A stretch of 64,000 bases of DNA from Phoma sp. XZ068. Lineage: Eukaryota > Ascomycota > Dothideomycetes > Pleosporales > Didymellaceae. Where the stretch lies: NCBI GenBank assembly GCA_004835665.1, contig RBKR01000011.1, positions 682,001-746,000 on the forward strand. Reading direction: 5' to 3'. Every line of letters begins with the position of its first letter. Position 1 is the stretch's first letter. The notes beneath the pieces were generated by a model. The model was given only the letters and a program-made list of their open reading frames with translations, made no database searches and was not told the DNA's origin. A program made the position numbers and the translations under genes. This document shows positions 9,807 through 21,800 of the stretch, in pieces.

Positions 9807-11405
9807 ATGCCACCAGCGCTGCGATCGGTGCGAGCAGCATGGCGCGGCCCATTGCGCCCGCTGTCGAGTCGCCAACCCGCGCGCGCATCAATCCGGAGCT
9901 GTTCGTGCTCGGCGCCGCACCAATTCCACGCGACGGTGAAGCTTTCCGCGTCCGACGCACAGCTTGACACGACGGGCACAGCTGTCGCCCCGCCTGCGCC
10001 TCCCCTCGACCACCGCACGCTCGCAGCGACACACAACCTCTTTGTGACGTCGCCCTACAGCCCCGGCTCGCCGCTCATCCTCCCCAATGGCGCCTACGTC
10101 TTCCAGAAGCTGCAGGCCTTCCTGCGCGCCCAGTACCCGCAGTTCGGCTTCCAGGAGGTCATCACCCCCATCATCTACAAGAAGTCGCTGTGGGAGAAGT
10201 CTGGCCATTGGCAGAACTATGCCGAAGACATGTTCAGCGTCGAAGGGCGCGACAAGAAGGGCGAGGACGAGGAAGAGTTTGGCCTGAAGCCCATGAACTG
10301 TCCCGGCCATTGTCTGCTGTTCAGCACCGACATCAAGAGCTACCGCGACCTCCCCGTCCGGCTCGCCGACTTCAGCGCACTGCACAGGAACGAGATATCA
10401 GGCTCGTTGACTGGGCTGACGAGGGTGCGAAGGTTCCACCAGGACGATGCGCACATCTTCTGTCGCCCCGACCAGATCTTGGCCGAGATCGAGCAGACGC
10501 TGAAGTTCGTTGGCATGGTCTACGAGACCTTCGGGCTGGGTCCGTACAAGCTGCTTCTGTCCACACGGCCAAAGGACAGCTTCATTGGCAGCATCGAGGA
10601 GTGGGACCGAGCTGAGGCGCAGCTGACCACTGCGCTGAACAACATTGGTGGCGAATGGGCCATCAACGAAGGCGACGGCGCATTCTACGGGCCCAAGATC
10701 GACATTATCCTGAAGGACTCGAACGGCAAGGAGCACCAGACCGCGACCATCCAGCTCGACTTCCAGCTGCCGCAGCGCTTCGACCTACAATACCAGGCTT
10801 CACCTGACGAGCTGGATGCCGGCGTGACATCGACCATGGACGCTGGCCTCGACCCTGCATACCGTCGTCCAGTCATTATTCACCGCGCTATCTATGGGTC
10901 CATCGAGCGCTTCATGGCCCTGCTCATCGAACACTACGCCGGCAAGTATCCGTTCTGGCTGTCTCCTCGACCCGCAATCGTCCTGTCGCTCAACTCGGAC
11001 CCTGCTGTCCTGGAACACGTCTCTCGCATACAGTCCGTGCTCTCTGGAGTTCAGTCGCTTGATGCGCCCGCGCCTGACCCTTCATCTGCACCCAAGCCAC
11101 TCCCGCTATCGAACATCCACTTGCCGATCGATATCGACACTACGAACCGACCACTCGGCAAGAAGATCGCCGACGCTCGGACGAAGAAATATAACCACAT
11201 TATCGTAGTGGGTAAAAGGGATGTTGGAAGCGGTGGCATGAACATGCAGATCGTAAACCAACCTGGTGAAGAAGGGGCTATGCAGATACTAGAACAAGTC
11301 CTGTGTCGACCACTCACCGAGGCTGACAAGTCCAAAATGCAAGCCAGCATCGGCCTGAGCGAAGCCAGGAAGTATTTTGAAAGCCTAGTACATGCGTTCA
11401 GGTAG
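9807..11405 (+). CDS. MST1: Mitochondrial threonyl-tRNA synthetase
   Basis: A single exon of 532 residues. The start at 9807 gives MPPALRSVRAAWRGPLRPLS, an Arg/Ser-rich presequence without acids, typical of mitochondrial import; an in-frame Met at 9723 would bury it. The class II catalytic core follows: motif 2 region LHRNEISGSLTGLTRVRRFHQDD, and the zinc/threonine ligands Cys165 (MNCPGH), His216 (DDAHIF) and His359 (IHRAIYGSIERF). The C-terminal domain from about 390 is the anticodon-binding fold (HLPIDIDTTNRPLGKKIADA, IIVVGKRDV). The N-terminal editing domain of cytosolic ThrRS is absent, as expected for the mitochondrial form. It charges mitochondrial tRNA-Thr. Confidence 0.95.
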   Translation: MPPALRSVRAAWRGPLRPLSSRQPARASIRSCSCSAPHQFHATVKLSASDAQLDTTGTAVAPPAPPLDHRTLAATHNLFVTSPYSPGSPLILPNGAYVFQKLQAFLRAQYPQFGFQEVITPIIYKKSLWEKSGHWQNYAEDMFSVEGRDKKGEDEEEFGLKPMNCPGHCLLFSTDIKSYRDLPVRLADFSALHRNEISGSLTGLTRVRRFHQDDAHIFCRPDQILAEIEQTLKFVGMVYETFGLGPYKLLLSTRPKDSFIGSIEEWDRAEAQLTTALNNIGGEWAINEGDGAFYGPKIDIILKDSNGKEHQTATIQLDFQLPQRFDLQYQASPDELDAGVTSTMDAGLDPAYRRPVIIHRAIYGSIERFMALLIEHYAGKYPFWLSPRPAIVLSLNSDPAVLEHVSRIQSVLSGVQSLDAPAPDPSSAPKPLPLSNIHLPIDIDTTNRPLGKKIADARTKKYNHIIVVGKRDVGSGGMNMQIVNQPGEEGAMQILEQVLCRPLTEADKSKMQASIGLSEARKYFESLVHAFR

Positions 11406-12140
11406 GACCGCGACGCAGTACGGCGGTGTAAGATTAGTTTTGTGCAAATCAAGATGTTGTCAAATCACATGCCGTTTGTTATGCTCAAGTATGGGCGTTT
11501 GATTGAAAGCCACTGCTGCTCCGTCTCGACTGTTCTGAACAAGGCTGAAGCTGCGAAGCTTGGCTGTTCAACGTCCCCTGACGGATTGTCGAAGGGTACT
11601 AAGGTGGGAGGCGGTTTAGTATGGATTATCCAAGTGATTCCCAAAAAGAGCGCTTCTGGAAGTATGGGGCTCCTTTAACGCGAATCGGGCAATGCTTCCG
11701 GGACTGAACAAGAAGAGCTTGTCGAAAGGATTAATCAGTCTTGTACAGAAGTCTAGAAATGTTCTCAACGACTCCGGGCCTGTGAAGGTACCCAGCTCAT
11801 GTAGTGTTCGCATAAGCCTCGTGGAAGATCCCCAGACGCATGGAAGGCAAGCTTCCGCCCACAGCGGGTCTCCGCTCACTGTTGACCAGTCAGCCTTAGC
11901 GTTGCTGATCTGAAGTCGGCCTGTCAGAGACCCGCAAACCCCTGCCAAGTCCCAACCCCGGCAACAATTTTCACTTGCCGTCTTGATCCGAGTCGGACGA
12001 CGCGTGCGCGAATTCGATCTAATCTGATAAACGAGATGGCAAATTACAGTTCTCCTTCAAACAAACATCTTCGCCGCTTTCGCCGCTCTCACAACTTCTT
12101 GTACACCGACATTGACCTGCACAGGAGCCTGACATAAGCC
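11406..12140. other. Intergenic, ThrRS to ERG3
   Basis: 735 bp holding the ThrRS 3' flank and the ERG3 promoter. I looked for sterol-response elements of the Upc2 (TCGTATA) and SREBP types and saw none that were convincing. Confidence 0.5.
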
Positions 12141-13190
12141 ATGGACGTCGCACTCGAACTCCTCGATCCCTTTGTTTTCGACAAGGCATACGCCTGGGCT
12201 TTGCCGCACCCTGGAGCCGGCCTTCGCAACTCTTCAGATGTGAACAACCTCCTGACTGCGGATGCGGCGCCAATGTCTCTCTGGGACCGCGACAACATTT
12301 ATCGCCAAAGCATATCGATTCTTCTTATTACGCAATTCGGCGCAACCTCGCTTTACTTTATTTTCAGTGCTTTGTCATATTTCTTCATCTTCGACCGACG
12401 CCTGGAATACCACCCAAGGTTTCTCAAGAATCAAGTGCGCCAAGAGATCATGTCATCGTTGACAGCCGTCCCGTTCATCAACATCCTGACCCTGCCCTGG
12501 TTCCTGGCTGAGGTCCGTGGCCATAGCTTGTTGTACGGTGATGTGCAAAGCCATGGCTGGGCCTGGCTTGCCATCTCGTCGATTCTGTACATGGCCTTCA
12601 ACGACATTGCTATTTACTGGATCCACCGCCTGGAGCACCACCCAAGTGTGTACAAATACATTCACAAGCCACACCACAAATGGATTGGTCAGTAACTTGG
12701 ACTACTTTGTACAGTAAGAATGAACGCTCACAATATCATAGTTCCCACACCGTGGGCCGCGTTGGCTTTCCATCCACTCGATGGCTACGTACAGTCGCTG
12801 CCGTACCAGTAAGCTTAATTACCTATTCCCGCACACCCTTTTGACTAACACGTGACCAGTGCATTCGTCTTCCTCTGCCCCATGAACAGATATTTGTACA
12901 TGGTTCTCTTTGTTGCCGTGCAGATCTGGACCATCTTTATTCACGACGGCGACATGATCTCTGGTCACTGGACCGAGAAATTTATCAACAGTCCTGCGCA
13001 CCACACGCTGCACCACATGTACTTCACTGTCAACTACGGACAGTACTTCACCTGGTGCGACAACTATTTTGATTCGCACAGGGCCCCCAGGCCCGAGCTG
13101 GACCCCATTCACGATGCCCTCAAGGTCATGAGGGCGAAGGGGCTTGTGGATGAGGCGGGCAACCCTATTGCAAAGCCAAAGAATGAGTAA
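12141..13190 (+). CDS. ERG3: Sterol C-5 desaturase
   Basis: Three exons, 12141-12687, 12742-12808 and 12860-13190 (introns 54 and 51 bp, phases 1 and 2), 314 residues. It introduces the C5-C6 double bond of ergosterol in the ER. The three di-iron histidine boxes are all present: HRLEHH from His162, HKPHHK from His175, and HHTLHHMYF from about His252. Three to four hydrophobic segments precede and separate them. The second exon, only 67 nt, encodes PTPWAALAFHPLDGYVQSLPY, a conserved family stretch, which confirms both splice pairs. Loss of this activity changes azole response in fungi. Several moulds carry more than one ERG3 copy, so this may be one paralogue. Confidence 0.95.
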
Positions 13191-13498
13191 GGGATGCTGA
13201 CATTTGTGTTGTTGTGTTTTTGCATGCAGAGCGGGGTTTCTTTGCATCGGAGGCGTTCCTTAGACTTTTATGATCTTCACGATCATCATGCATACTCGGT
13301 ACTTAATGTTAATCATCTCATCCTCGACCCAGCGTTTCGCCTTCTCGCCTCCGTAACAATGCGCACTAGTCCAGATCCAGCCACACAACATCAGTCAGCA
13401 CCCTAAGGGCCTGTGACTCAAGCCAGGTCGTATCCACTGTTCAGATCAATCGCGCATCTGTTCTGTCTGCTCGTTTAAGGGTCTCAAATGCCGCAGTC
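13191..13498. other. Intergenic, ERG3 to next gene
   Basis: 308 bp containing the ERG3 3' flank and the next promoter; nothing distinct seen. Confidence 0.45.
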
Positions 13499-14371
13499 AT
13501 GTCACCGCCTGCTCCGCGAACGCGTGCTGCCTACGTCCGTACATCTTCACCGCCTGAAAGTGGTTACGAGCGGACTCGGAAAGATATAGAGAGGTTTTTG
13601 AATACGTATGTACTACAGTCTCGATCGCTCGGCGTGGACATCGACACGCCTCGTCATTACTTCCATTTCACTATTTTCACCAAAGACGACGAACAAATTC
13701 TAGACATCCTGATCGACAGCTTCCCTTTACCCCCTCGATCCAGGTCCAACGTATATTTCATGTGGGGAGTTCTTCAGTCCGATGTCCAACTACACACATC
13801 CTCAACTTATGCGAAATCCGCCAACGGCCGCAAGACCCTCCAACGTTGTCTTTCTGCGGGCATTTCGCCAACCATTCACGACTCACAAGACCTCGACTGC
13901 GACAACGACCTCCTCGAGCTATGCGACTACGTCATCGACCTCAACTACCTGCCCCATCAGTCGTTCGATTGGTTCTGGAACCACGCACGGCCGGGCATTC
14001 GCCAAGATAACATGCTCAGCAACCCTGAATACCTCGTCAGCAAACATGACATCAGCAAACAAGGCTTAGCCGGGCGAACAAAGTTCTCGATCTGGAGCCA
14101 CAACTCCGGTTGTTTTCATGGGAACGATGAGTGGAAGTGTTGGGGTTGTGGAGGCACATGTAAGAGGGGGAGGTGTAAGGTGAATCCAAGGCCTGAAAGG
14201 CTTGTGCCGGAGGCATATAGGCTGCCGGGAAAGGGAAGTAAGGAGTGGAAGGACTTATCAACAGAGGATGTGTATTGGCGGTACAGGATGCAGCATTGGG
14301 CTCAGGCGCCGGGGAAATGGCACAAGGGAAGGGATGACTGGGGGAGTATTGATACTTTTAGCGGAGACTGA
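13499..14371 (+). CDS. Conserved fungal protein with C-terminal Cys cluster
   Basis: A single exon of 290 residues; I do not recognise the family. It starts with a Pro/Arg-rich leader (MSPPAPRTRAAYVR). A mixed alpha/beta body follows, with acidic, aromatic-rich segments such as LLELCDYVIDLNYLPHQSFDWFW. At about residues 202-223 there is a cluster with spacing C-x8-C-x2-C-x3-C-x4-C (WKCWGCGGTCKRGRC), followed by a basic, Trp-rich tail. The cluster could bind zinc, but it is not a classical ribbon or finger. No signal peptide or membrane segment is visible. Codon use looks coding over the whole length. It stands alone between ERG3 and a 2.5-kb gene-poor stretch. Confidence 0.75.
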   Translation: MSPPAPRTRAAYVRTSSPPESGYERTRKDIERFLNTYVLQSRSLGVDIDTPRHYFHFTIFTKDDEQILDILIDSFPLPPRSRSNVYFMWGVLQSDVQLHTSSTYAKSANGRKTLQRCLSAGISPTIHDSQDLDCDNDLLELCDYVIDLNYLPHQSFDWFWNHARPGIRQDNMLSNPEYLVSKHDISKQGLAGRTKFSIWSHNSGCFHGNDEWKCWGCGGTCKRGRCKVNPRPERLVPEAYRLPGKGSKEWKDLSTEDVYWRYRMQHWAQAPGKWHKGRDDWGSIDTFSGD

Positions 14372-16908
14372 AGAAACCGAACACAGCACGTGTGTTTTGT
14401 GACAGCAGTGACATGAACTGAAAATAATGTATAGCTCTGCTCTACATTTGCTTGTTATGTAACGGATCGTGTGCGTATACATTTCCTTTCCCACGTCAAT
14501 GGATCCTACGCATGTAGTCCAGCCACGCACTGAATAGACTTGATAGCATTCCCTCGGGTTTTTCGAACAGTCTCAGGAGATGCAGACATGGCCAGAACCG
14601 CCAAACTTGCAACGTAAAATTGCGAAAGAAGCTATCGTCTACAAAGAGATGTTTGAACATCGGATGATTTACGCTACAAATTCAAACTAGACGGTTAGAT
14701 TTAATCTTATAGCGAGGTCAAGTCTACATAGGCTAGCTTTCGTTTTTGACTCTGTAATTATCCCGCAGTGTAACCAGAATGTGGTGCATGGAAGTAAGTT
14801 ATTGGTCTTTTGTCCCACGACTCTTCGTTTCAAATCTCGCAAGTCTCACTCAATTTTGTCTTCCCAACAATTCGAACAATTTGCTGATATCTAGAGCTCG
14901 GAATCTAGAACACTGTGTCAGGCTCCTTTCCAGGTTGGCGGTCCCTACGGATGTACTTCGCATTACCGTATCTGGGCTCGACTGGAAAGTATCTCATGCC
15001 CCCTGTTTTCTGCTCATGAAGCATATGTGCGGCTTACAATAATACTCGCAACTGCCTAGAAGAGCCCGAAAATATTGGTCCAGAACTCAACACTCAGGTC
15101 ATACTGCTTCTCTTCAGAAACTACAGCAGTGGTTCTTTCAGAGTGTAGTTTCGAGCCTTATGTTTTAGCTCTCTGATATCGCTTTTGGGTATCCTCGAGC
15201 CTCCAAGACCGAAGGAACACTGCAACAGCTCCACTGACTGATTTCCGCTTATTAAAATCGCTTATGACGATGTCTCGAAATTCACTACCTAGGTAGAGTA
15301 TACCCTTTTTTCAAATTCTCAGTCGATAGGTCAGTCTGTAGTTTCTCGTCGTTTCTATGTCATTATCCTAGAATGAGGGTCGTGGTTCATATTTGAGGGC
15401 GGTTGGGTGTTGCCGTACTCCGTCCTATTTCAACTTGGTTGAAACAGGATGGGATGGTAGGATGGAACCCAAAAGCATCTACACAACGCAAGGCTCAGAT
15501 ATCTTCTCTTTGCATTCAACGTGGATGCGGTGAATTCTACAAATTTAACGTAGCCGAGCAACGGGATTTGGCTGAAGTTCGAAAGGCACTCTTGTACATG
15601 CTCATCTTCTCGCCTTTTGTTCGCATCTCACTATCCAAATTCGAGGAGATTTTTCGAGCTGTGCGGCCTCGTACCTGATGGTACTGCAGAGAGGAACATC
15701 GCATGGAGCACTAGGGCAGGAGACGGTGGGCCAACGTCAGCTACAGTTATCAATTTTGCGCGCTGACCTCCAATCAGGTACTTCGTCGACTTTGAAGACA
15801 GTAGCACCATCCCTGTACTCAGATATGTCTATGACCTCAACGACTATTGCCATTCTCATCCCTATCGAACAACATGGTTTGGCTTCAGCAATTGGTTTGT
15901 TGTTATCTGGACTCGAAGATACAGATCTCAAGATGGAAACAGGAATTGGCGATGGCAACTCCTTGGAGACATCTCAATCTCCGTGAAGAATTCGATGTAT
16001 CAGTTGACAGAAGCTGTAACAGGGTAAGTACGCAGTTGAGATCGCCATTCTCGAACTAGCAGCCCTTTGAGTGCGTATGCATACACGACAATAAAAGCCT
16101 GTTTGCTAAGAATATGGCAAGCAACTGTTCAGTTAAGGTACCACTATAATGATGCACTCTCGCTTGTACTCCTGCCCTGGCGACTGGAAGACAATGATGG
16201 GTATAATCTGGCAGAGGGGCTAGATTCCATCAATAGCACCTCGTCCAATGTATGAGCGATTTTCAGAAGCTCAATTTTTACCGTAGATTTTAAGTCATAC
16301 ATGCTTACTTAGATGATTATAAGTGTAACAGCGAGCTGCTCTAGCTTGCGATACACCCGGACACGATCTATCAAGCAGTATGTCTTAACGAAAGTATGTT
16401 GCTACCCTACTTACGTAGATTGAGCAGTGCGCATCTACGGCTCATGAGACAAACGATACTGGCCTGAGGACAGGGGCCTATAGCCCCGCATGATTGTGCA
16501 ATGCTGAACGTCGCTGTGCAGATAGCAAGATCAAAATGACCTATCTTTCACGCTGCATCATATCACTCCGTTGACCTTGTAATGAAGCGACGCCGTAGAC
16601 TTCAAATGTTACGGGGAGGCCAAAAATGACAAAAATTTAGGCACAATCTGGACGAGCTCTGTCCGTATGAAGTGTGGAAACAGGAGAGGGCGTCAATTCA
16701 AAATGGTTAGTCGAAACTTGGACGTTGGCCCGAAAATACCCCTGCAAGCTTGACCCCACAGTCGCGCGACCGATGACAGCATCGCGCCTCATCCTTGCCA
16801 GCTTCAATAACACTTTCTTGGAACTTCCAACACTCAACAATGTCACAATCATTCCAGGTTCATGCAGAACATCTTGTATTGCTGCAGCAAGTCGATCAAA
16901 CCTGAAGA
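14372..16908. other. Gene-poor stretch, 2.5 kb
   Basis: AT-richer than its flanks, with only short scattered open frames. A perfect 12-bp palindrome, CTACCTAGGTAG, lies at 15285-15296. The segment about 15.4-16.26 kb has protein-like readings in several frames (see 15767-16027). I see no terminal repeats or transposase, so I call it intergenic with possible gene debris. Confidence 0.5.
15767..16027 (+). pseudogene. Possible gene remnant or unrecognised exon
   Basis: An 86-codon frame with no internal ATG requirement reads YFVDFEDSSTIPVLRYVYDL, then a Trp-rich part around RNWRWQLLGDISISV. It ends in TAA inside GGGTAAGTA, which would be a good splice donor. A good acceptor (CCAATCAG) precedes it at 15777. 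A second protein-like run in another frame precedes it at about 15.54-15.76 kb. I do not recognise the product and could not join the pieces into one model. Confidence 0.2.
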
Positions 16909-17684
16909 ATGGTCCTGCTAGATTTACTCACAATAGCTGGAATCCCCACAGCCGTTGGCGCAAGCGAGGCAGTCCACCAACAACAGCTACTGGATGAAGA
17001 AGCAGAGTCGCCAGAGCGCCAGGAACCCTTCTACCTAGATGTATATTGCGATGCGCAGTCCAGAAAGAAGGACGAGGTGCACGGGACTGTTATTGTCTTA
17101 AAGGACGGCAAGGTAGCTTGACAGCACCGCAAAGATCACACAAAGCATACTGACTGACAGTGCAGCTCCGATTATGGCCTAAAGACTCCACAACCGGCCT
17201 GCCAAAAGCAGATGCTGAGAGCGGCGAAGCACCACATCCCTTTACCGGCTTCTTCTATCCATTTCCTACCGAAGATCTTGACATACCACATCGCCCTATG
17301 CCTGCACCTCCCATCCTCGGTCTCGTAAGCACGGTACCGACCTCGTCGAAATCAAAGTCAAATTCCATGCGCCCGAAGCTGAACTGGATATACGCAGACA
17401 AAGAGACGCGCGAGATCAAGTACGGGCCGCGAGCAGAAGCGAAGCACCACACAGTGGGCCCTTGGGACTGGACAGATGATGAGCAGGGCTTGACGCTGGA
17501 GGACGATGAGAGCCTTGTTGCTGTAGAAGAGGAGAAGGACGGGCGTGGATGGGCGGTATACTGGGACAGAGAAGACGATCGGCTGAAGCAGTGGGGTGTG
17601 TTGGAGGAGAAAAGAGTGTTACGATGTAGTCTTGAGCGGAGGCTGGTGGAGGAGAAGGAGATGGGAGGATTGGATGACCTGTAA
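16909..17684 (+). CDS. Conserved fungal hypothetical protein, acidic
   Basis: Two exons, 16909-17112 and 17166-17684 (53-bp phase-0 intron ending tgcag), 240 residues. The join gives VLKDGKLRLWPKDS, which reads smoothly. The N-terminal third contains FYLDVYCDAQSRKKDEVHGTVIVLKDGKLRL, a likely beta-rich module. A Pro-rich middle (HRPMPAPP) leads to KLNWIYADKETREIKYGPRAEAKHH, WDWTDDEQGLTLEDDE and WAVYWDREDDRLKQWG. The repeated Trp/Asp pattern suggests a compact beta fold, but I know no named domain. No signal peptide or membrane segment. The start is the first Met in frame after a stop; a short upstream exon (MSQSFQ at 16840) is possible but not needed. Confidence 0.75.
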
Positions 17685-18260
17685 TCTGGTTCTAGCCTTT
17701 TATTCAATCATCTCCAGCAGTTTTTTCTTTTTCGAGCCTTTATGGAGGATTTCTTGCAGATCATCTGCTAATCAAAACTTTCCAAATCGTACCTCTACTA
17801 GGACCTCTGAGGATCCCCAACACTGCAGATGTATTCCATGTAACTTCGTCTCATCTACAACCTGCATCCCTGCGCCAAAGACGCGTGCCTGACGCGCAGT
17901 GATTCAATGTGTGCGATCGGCAGCAAAACGGGCTAGGCTTGCCGCCGTCGCGTGCAGGGATCCCCACGCGAAGCGTTTCCCCGGCAGACGCAAGGACCCA
18001 AAACACAACACAGCGTGCCTGACAAAAGACAGCAAGTTCGCGACCACGCGGATCCATTACACAACACCCACGCTTGTACTTTGACTTGCCATTGTCCTTC
18101 TTGAGTGCTAGTTCCTGCTGTATTCAACGCCAAACCCCAGCTTCACGCAGTATATCCTTGCCGGTGGCCAGACCCTTGGACCTTTGAGCGGGGCATCAAC
18201 AGCTTAAGCGCACACGATCAAAAGCTTTCTCGAGAGCAACACGCCAGACTCGCCCCAGCT
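17685..18260. other. Intergenic, hypothetical to UBC11
   Basis: 576 bp with the 3' flank of one gene and the promoter of the next. Only a poly-T/pyrimidine run near 17720-17735 stands out; I see no regulatory site. Confidence 0.45.
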
Positions 18261-18888
18261 ATGGCAGGCAGCAACGCAACAGTCGCTCAGCGGTACGTAG
18301 CCGCGTTCCAGCCCTGCACAACCATTGCCCTTCTGGCTCAGCTTCTCCCACCACTGCGCCCAATCACTGACACCCTCGTAGACTGCAGAAAGAACTCATG
18401 GACATCATGATGAAGCCCACGCCAGGCATCACCGCCTTCCCCTCCGATTCTGACATAACGCTTTGGACTGCGACCATAGATGGCCCCGTCGACACTCCAT
18501 ACGCGGGACTTGTATTCAAGTTGTCCATGGAGTTCGCCAACAACTATCCTTACAGCCCACCCACGGTTCTCTTCAAGACACCAATCTACCACCCCAACGT
18601 CGATTTCTCGGGCAGGATCTGTCTGGATATCTTGAAGGACAAGTGGAGTGCGATCTACAACATTGGCACAGTGCTGTTGAGCTTGCAGAGTTTGCTGGGT
18701 GAGCCGAACAAGTGAGTACTGCTTCCGCAACGCTGTCAGCTGAAGGTTTTGTGGGAGATAGGGGGTTAACAACCTACAGCTCTAGTCCACTCAACGGCCA
18801 GGCTGCTGAGCTCTGGGACAAGGACCCTGCCGAATACAAGCGCCTTGTCCTCGCCCGCCACCAGACGCCTGAGGAGCTCGATGCTTGA
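18261..18888 (+). CDS. UBC11: Ubiquitin-conjugating enzyme E2, UBE2C/Ubc11 type
   Basis: Three exons, 18261-18292, 18382-18711 and 18780-18888 (introns 89 and 68 bp, both phase 2), 156 residues. The UBC fold covers the protein. RLQKELMDIMM begins helix 1, NNYPYSPPTVLF holds the conserved Pro-rich turn, and HPNV with GRICLDILKDKWSA carries the catalytic Cys91. SLQSLLGEPN followed by SPLNGQAAELW is diagnostic of the UBE2C/UbcP4/Ubc11 branch, the E2 that works with the anaphase-promoting complex on cyclins and securin. The N-terminal extension of animal UBE2C is short here (about 10 residues). The first exon is only 32 nt. Confidence 0.93.
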
Positions 18889-21800
18889 GAGTCTCGATAT
18901 AATGCTCTTCGAAACTCGATGGAGCGTTGGTGAGCTCATCATGTCCACATAGCGCTTTGGCGGCATTACAGACACTGTCATTTGGAGTTATAGCTAGGAA
19001 GGAAGGCAAATGGAATATGCATTGCAGGCGTTGATTGATTGGAGTAGCATGACAGGGTGCTTTGGCGCTATTGTCCATCTTTTTCCTAGGTGAAACTTGC
19101 TTTTGGAGTGTTAAATGGAGACGTGATACCTGGAGGCACATACAATTCCTACAAACGACTCACTTGACTTCAAGACAATTATCTCTACGCTACGTCCGAT
19201 TTTCGCGCTCTGTGCAGGTGCTCAGCTTACAAAGCAGGGGTAATACCTTCGCGAATGCTAGGCGCCTATGATTGTGATACTGTGGTGGTACTGGGCATAA
19301 GGCAGTGATTGCCCAGCGCCACTGCCGCCTCAGCAGCACAGTCACATCATGGCGCAGCCCATCACACTTTTGGAAGCCGCGTACATTGTCCACTGGAATG
19401 TGAAGGGCAGCAAAATTGCCTTGTAGCATTCGCCTTATCGCTCATCTCGTGACATGAATGGCAGGTGCGAAGCGCTGCATCACAGCTTGTTCACGGACGA
19501 GTGACACGCCCTAAACAATCTGCTCTGGACTTCCTGAACCAGGCTAGTGAATGTTGCCAAATCAGGACGCGTGCAGTGTGACATGTCTGATAATCAATCT
19601 GCGAAGCGCCAGGACACGAGCTGGAATGCGAGGGGTTGGGCATGCATGTGTATCGGTATGCCCTGGTTCGAAAAGAGAAGACATGTTACAAAATGGGTCG
19701 AAAGTGCTGCTCTGGGATTGAAAGATTGCTTCGAATTGAAGGTATGATGAGGGGTCGGCTGTGTATGCACAGTAGTTGAGCAAAAGAACGATGTGTGTTG
19801 ATCAGGTACCAAGGGACATGCATGGGTCCGTAGGAGATCGGCGATCCATGTTAATTACAAGTTGCTCAACTTGGAGGGCTTCACAAACCGCGAGCGACTC
19901 CGGAGTAAATGTATCGGATTTTGCTACCGAATTCGGTGTGGTGGCTGGAACGCAAAAGCAAACCGTTTTGGTGTCCTGCTGGAGAGACGACTGACAAGAG
20001 GCGGTCCTCTGGTCAGCCTTAACGTCAAGCACGGCGACTTTTTTTCATTAGCGCTCTGAAAGATAAGGTAACACAATGATTCCGGAAATCTGGATTGCAT
20101 GTGTCATGCTGCAATGATGCTCCAACATCCTCGAGTCCATGATTGCTGATTGTTATTGACCGCTTGCTGTGGCGCGTTCAAGTGGCATACTCTTCCAGAC
20201 ACAGCGACTACATCTCCATGATTGTTCGGTTTTGTATTTCGGCGGCATGGGGGTCTGGGGTTCCTCGCATGCGGTTACACGAGCCAGGGCGAACTGGATA
20301 AAGGCATCACCGGCACTAGCGTGTTGTGCCTGGTGATCTGGTGACTGCTGGGCTGGGTAGTACTTCATCTATGTTCCCCGCGGCGACTTTGCATTTAATA
20401 TCGGCGTAGAAGGCGGCTTGCTTTCCAGAACCTGCCCGTCATCTGGAGAAACGCCTCCAAGCTGCAGGGACAAGGTCTATGTTGCTGGTTGACTCGCCTC
20501 ACGCCCATAATCAGCAGAAGCTGTTGAGAATGACTCTTCTGCAGGGCAAGCTGAAGGGTGCCTGCATTCGTGGGTGATGCGGGGCTGTCCAGCCAGCGCA
20601 GGCTTTGTACCGAGCGAGTGCAAGCCAGCTCGAGCTCGCCTGCCTGCATTTGTGGTACTCACACGGCTGCAGAGTAACGTTCATCCATTGCCGGCTACAA
20701 TTGACCGCCGCCGAGCCGAACACGACAAGTCCGAAGCGGATATATTTCTAGTCTATCGTTTAGTGCACATTAAATCGCTTCACGCGGCCAATTTGACTCT
20801 GCGTTGTTTCTGCACGTTCGCTTGCCCGGCATGTTTGTCATCTCACGCCAGACGGGGCGATTGGCGGAGTGGGGTGGTGGATGGGACGAGTCCGCGGCTG
20901 CGTGGGGAACATTGGCACGAGTGGGTACAAACATGACCTGATGATGTAGGCGATATCCACTCTGGATATGCTTCTCTTCGCCATGCTGGGAGCAGCAACG
21001 GTAAAGAGGATTCCGCAGCGGTCGCCAGCACGAGCATGTCTTGCGGGCTGGTTCCAGGTGCGGGGCTCCCGCGAGCCAGGCTGTAACCAAAATAGGACTC
21101 GTTTGCTGCCCAGTTCAGATGGCTGCCGTGGCGCGCCCCGATCAAGCTGACCTAAGGACCGATGGCTGCGAACCCGCCACACCGGATGACAGCGCGCGCG
21201 GGTGACGCGATGCTCGCTGCCGAAGCCTCATGCCGCGTCGTTCCTGCGCTGTCCTTGCCAGTCAGGCGCCCGTGTCCTCCAAGGCATACGGGTTGCCCTG
21301 AAGGCGGTGCTTCACCGTGAATCGTGAGGCCAACAGGAGGCATACCGAACTGGCAGCCTCAAACACAGCGCTGGCGCACGTCCAAGTCGAAACAGGCACG
21401 CCAGCACATCCCCGGCCCTGGCGTGAGAAACCAGGGTTTTGGCCCGGCACCCAACTCCGCCGCTGTCGTTTTTTAAACGCAGAGCGATTTGCTGGTCGGC
21501 GGCCTGCCACGCGTGACGGTGGAGCTGCCGAGCCCGGCGCCAGACGCAGCGCGATGCTCAGGTCAGTCAGCGACGGTGTGCATGGCGCCGTGTGGGTGAC
21601 TCGAGTGACTCGAGCAAAGACATGAGCGGTCTGAGGAGGCATCAGGGACTCGAGCGAGTCGGGCTCAGGGCGATTGCGGCGGCTCATGGCTTGTATTTAT
21701 CGTATGGAATGGGAATGAGCCTGCGCAGCGAGGCAATGCCTTGCAGCAGGCCTCAAATTGATGTTGCACGAGGTGCCTCTCCGGCGGGCCGCCGCTGGAT

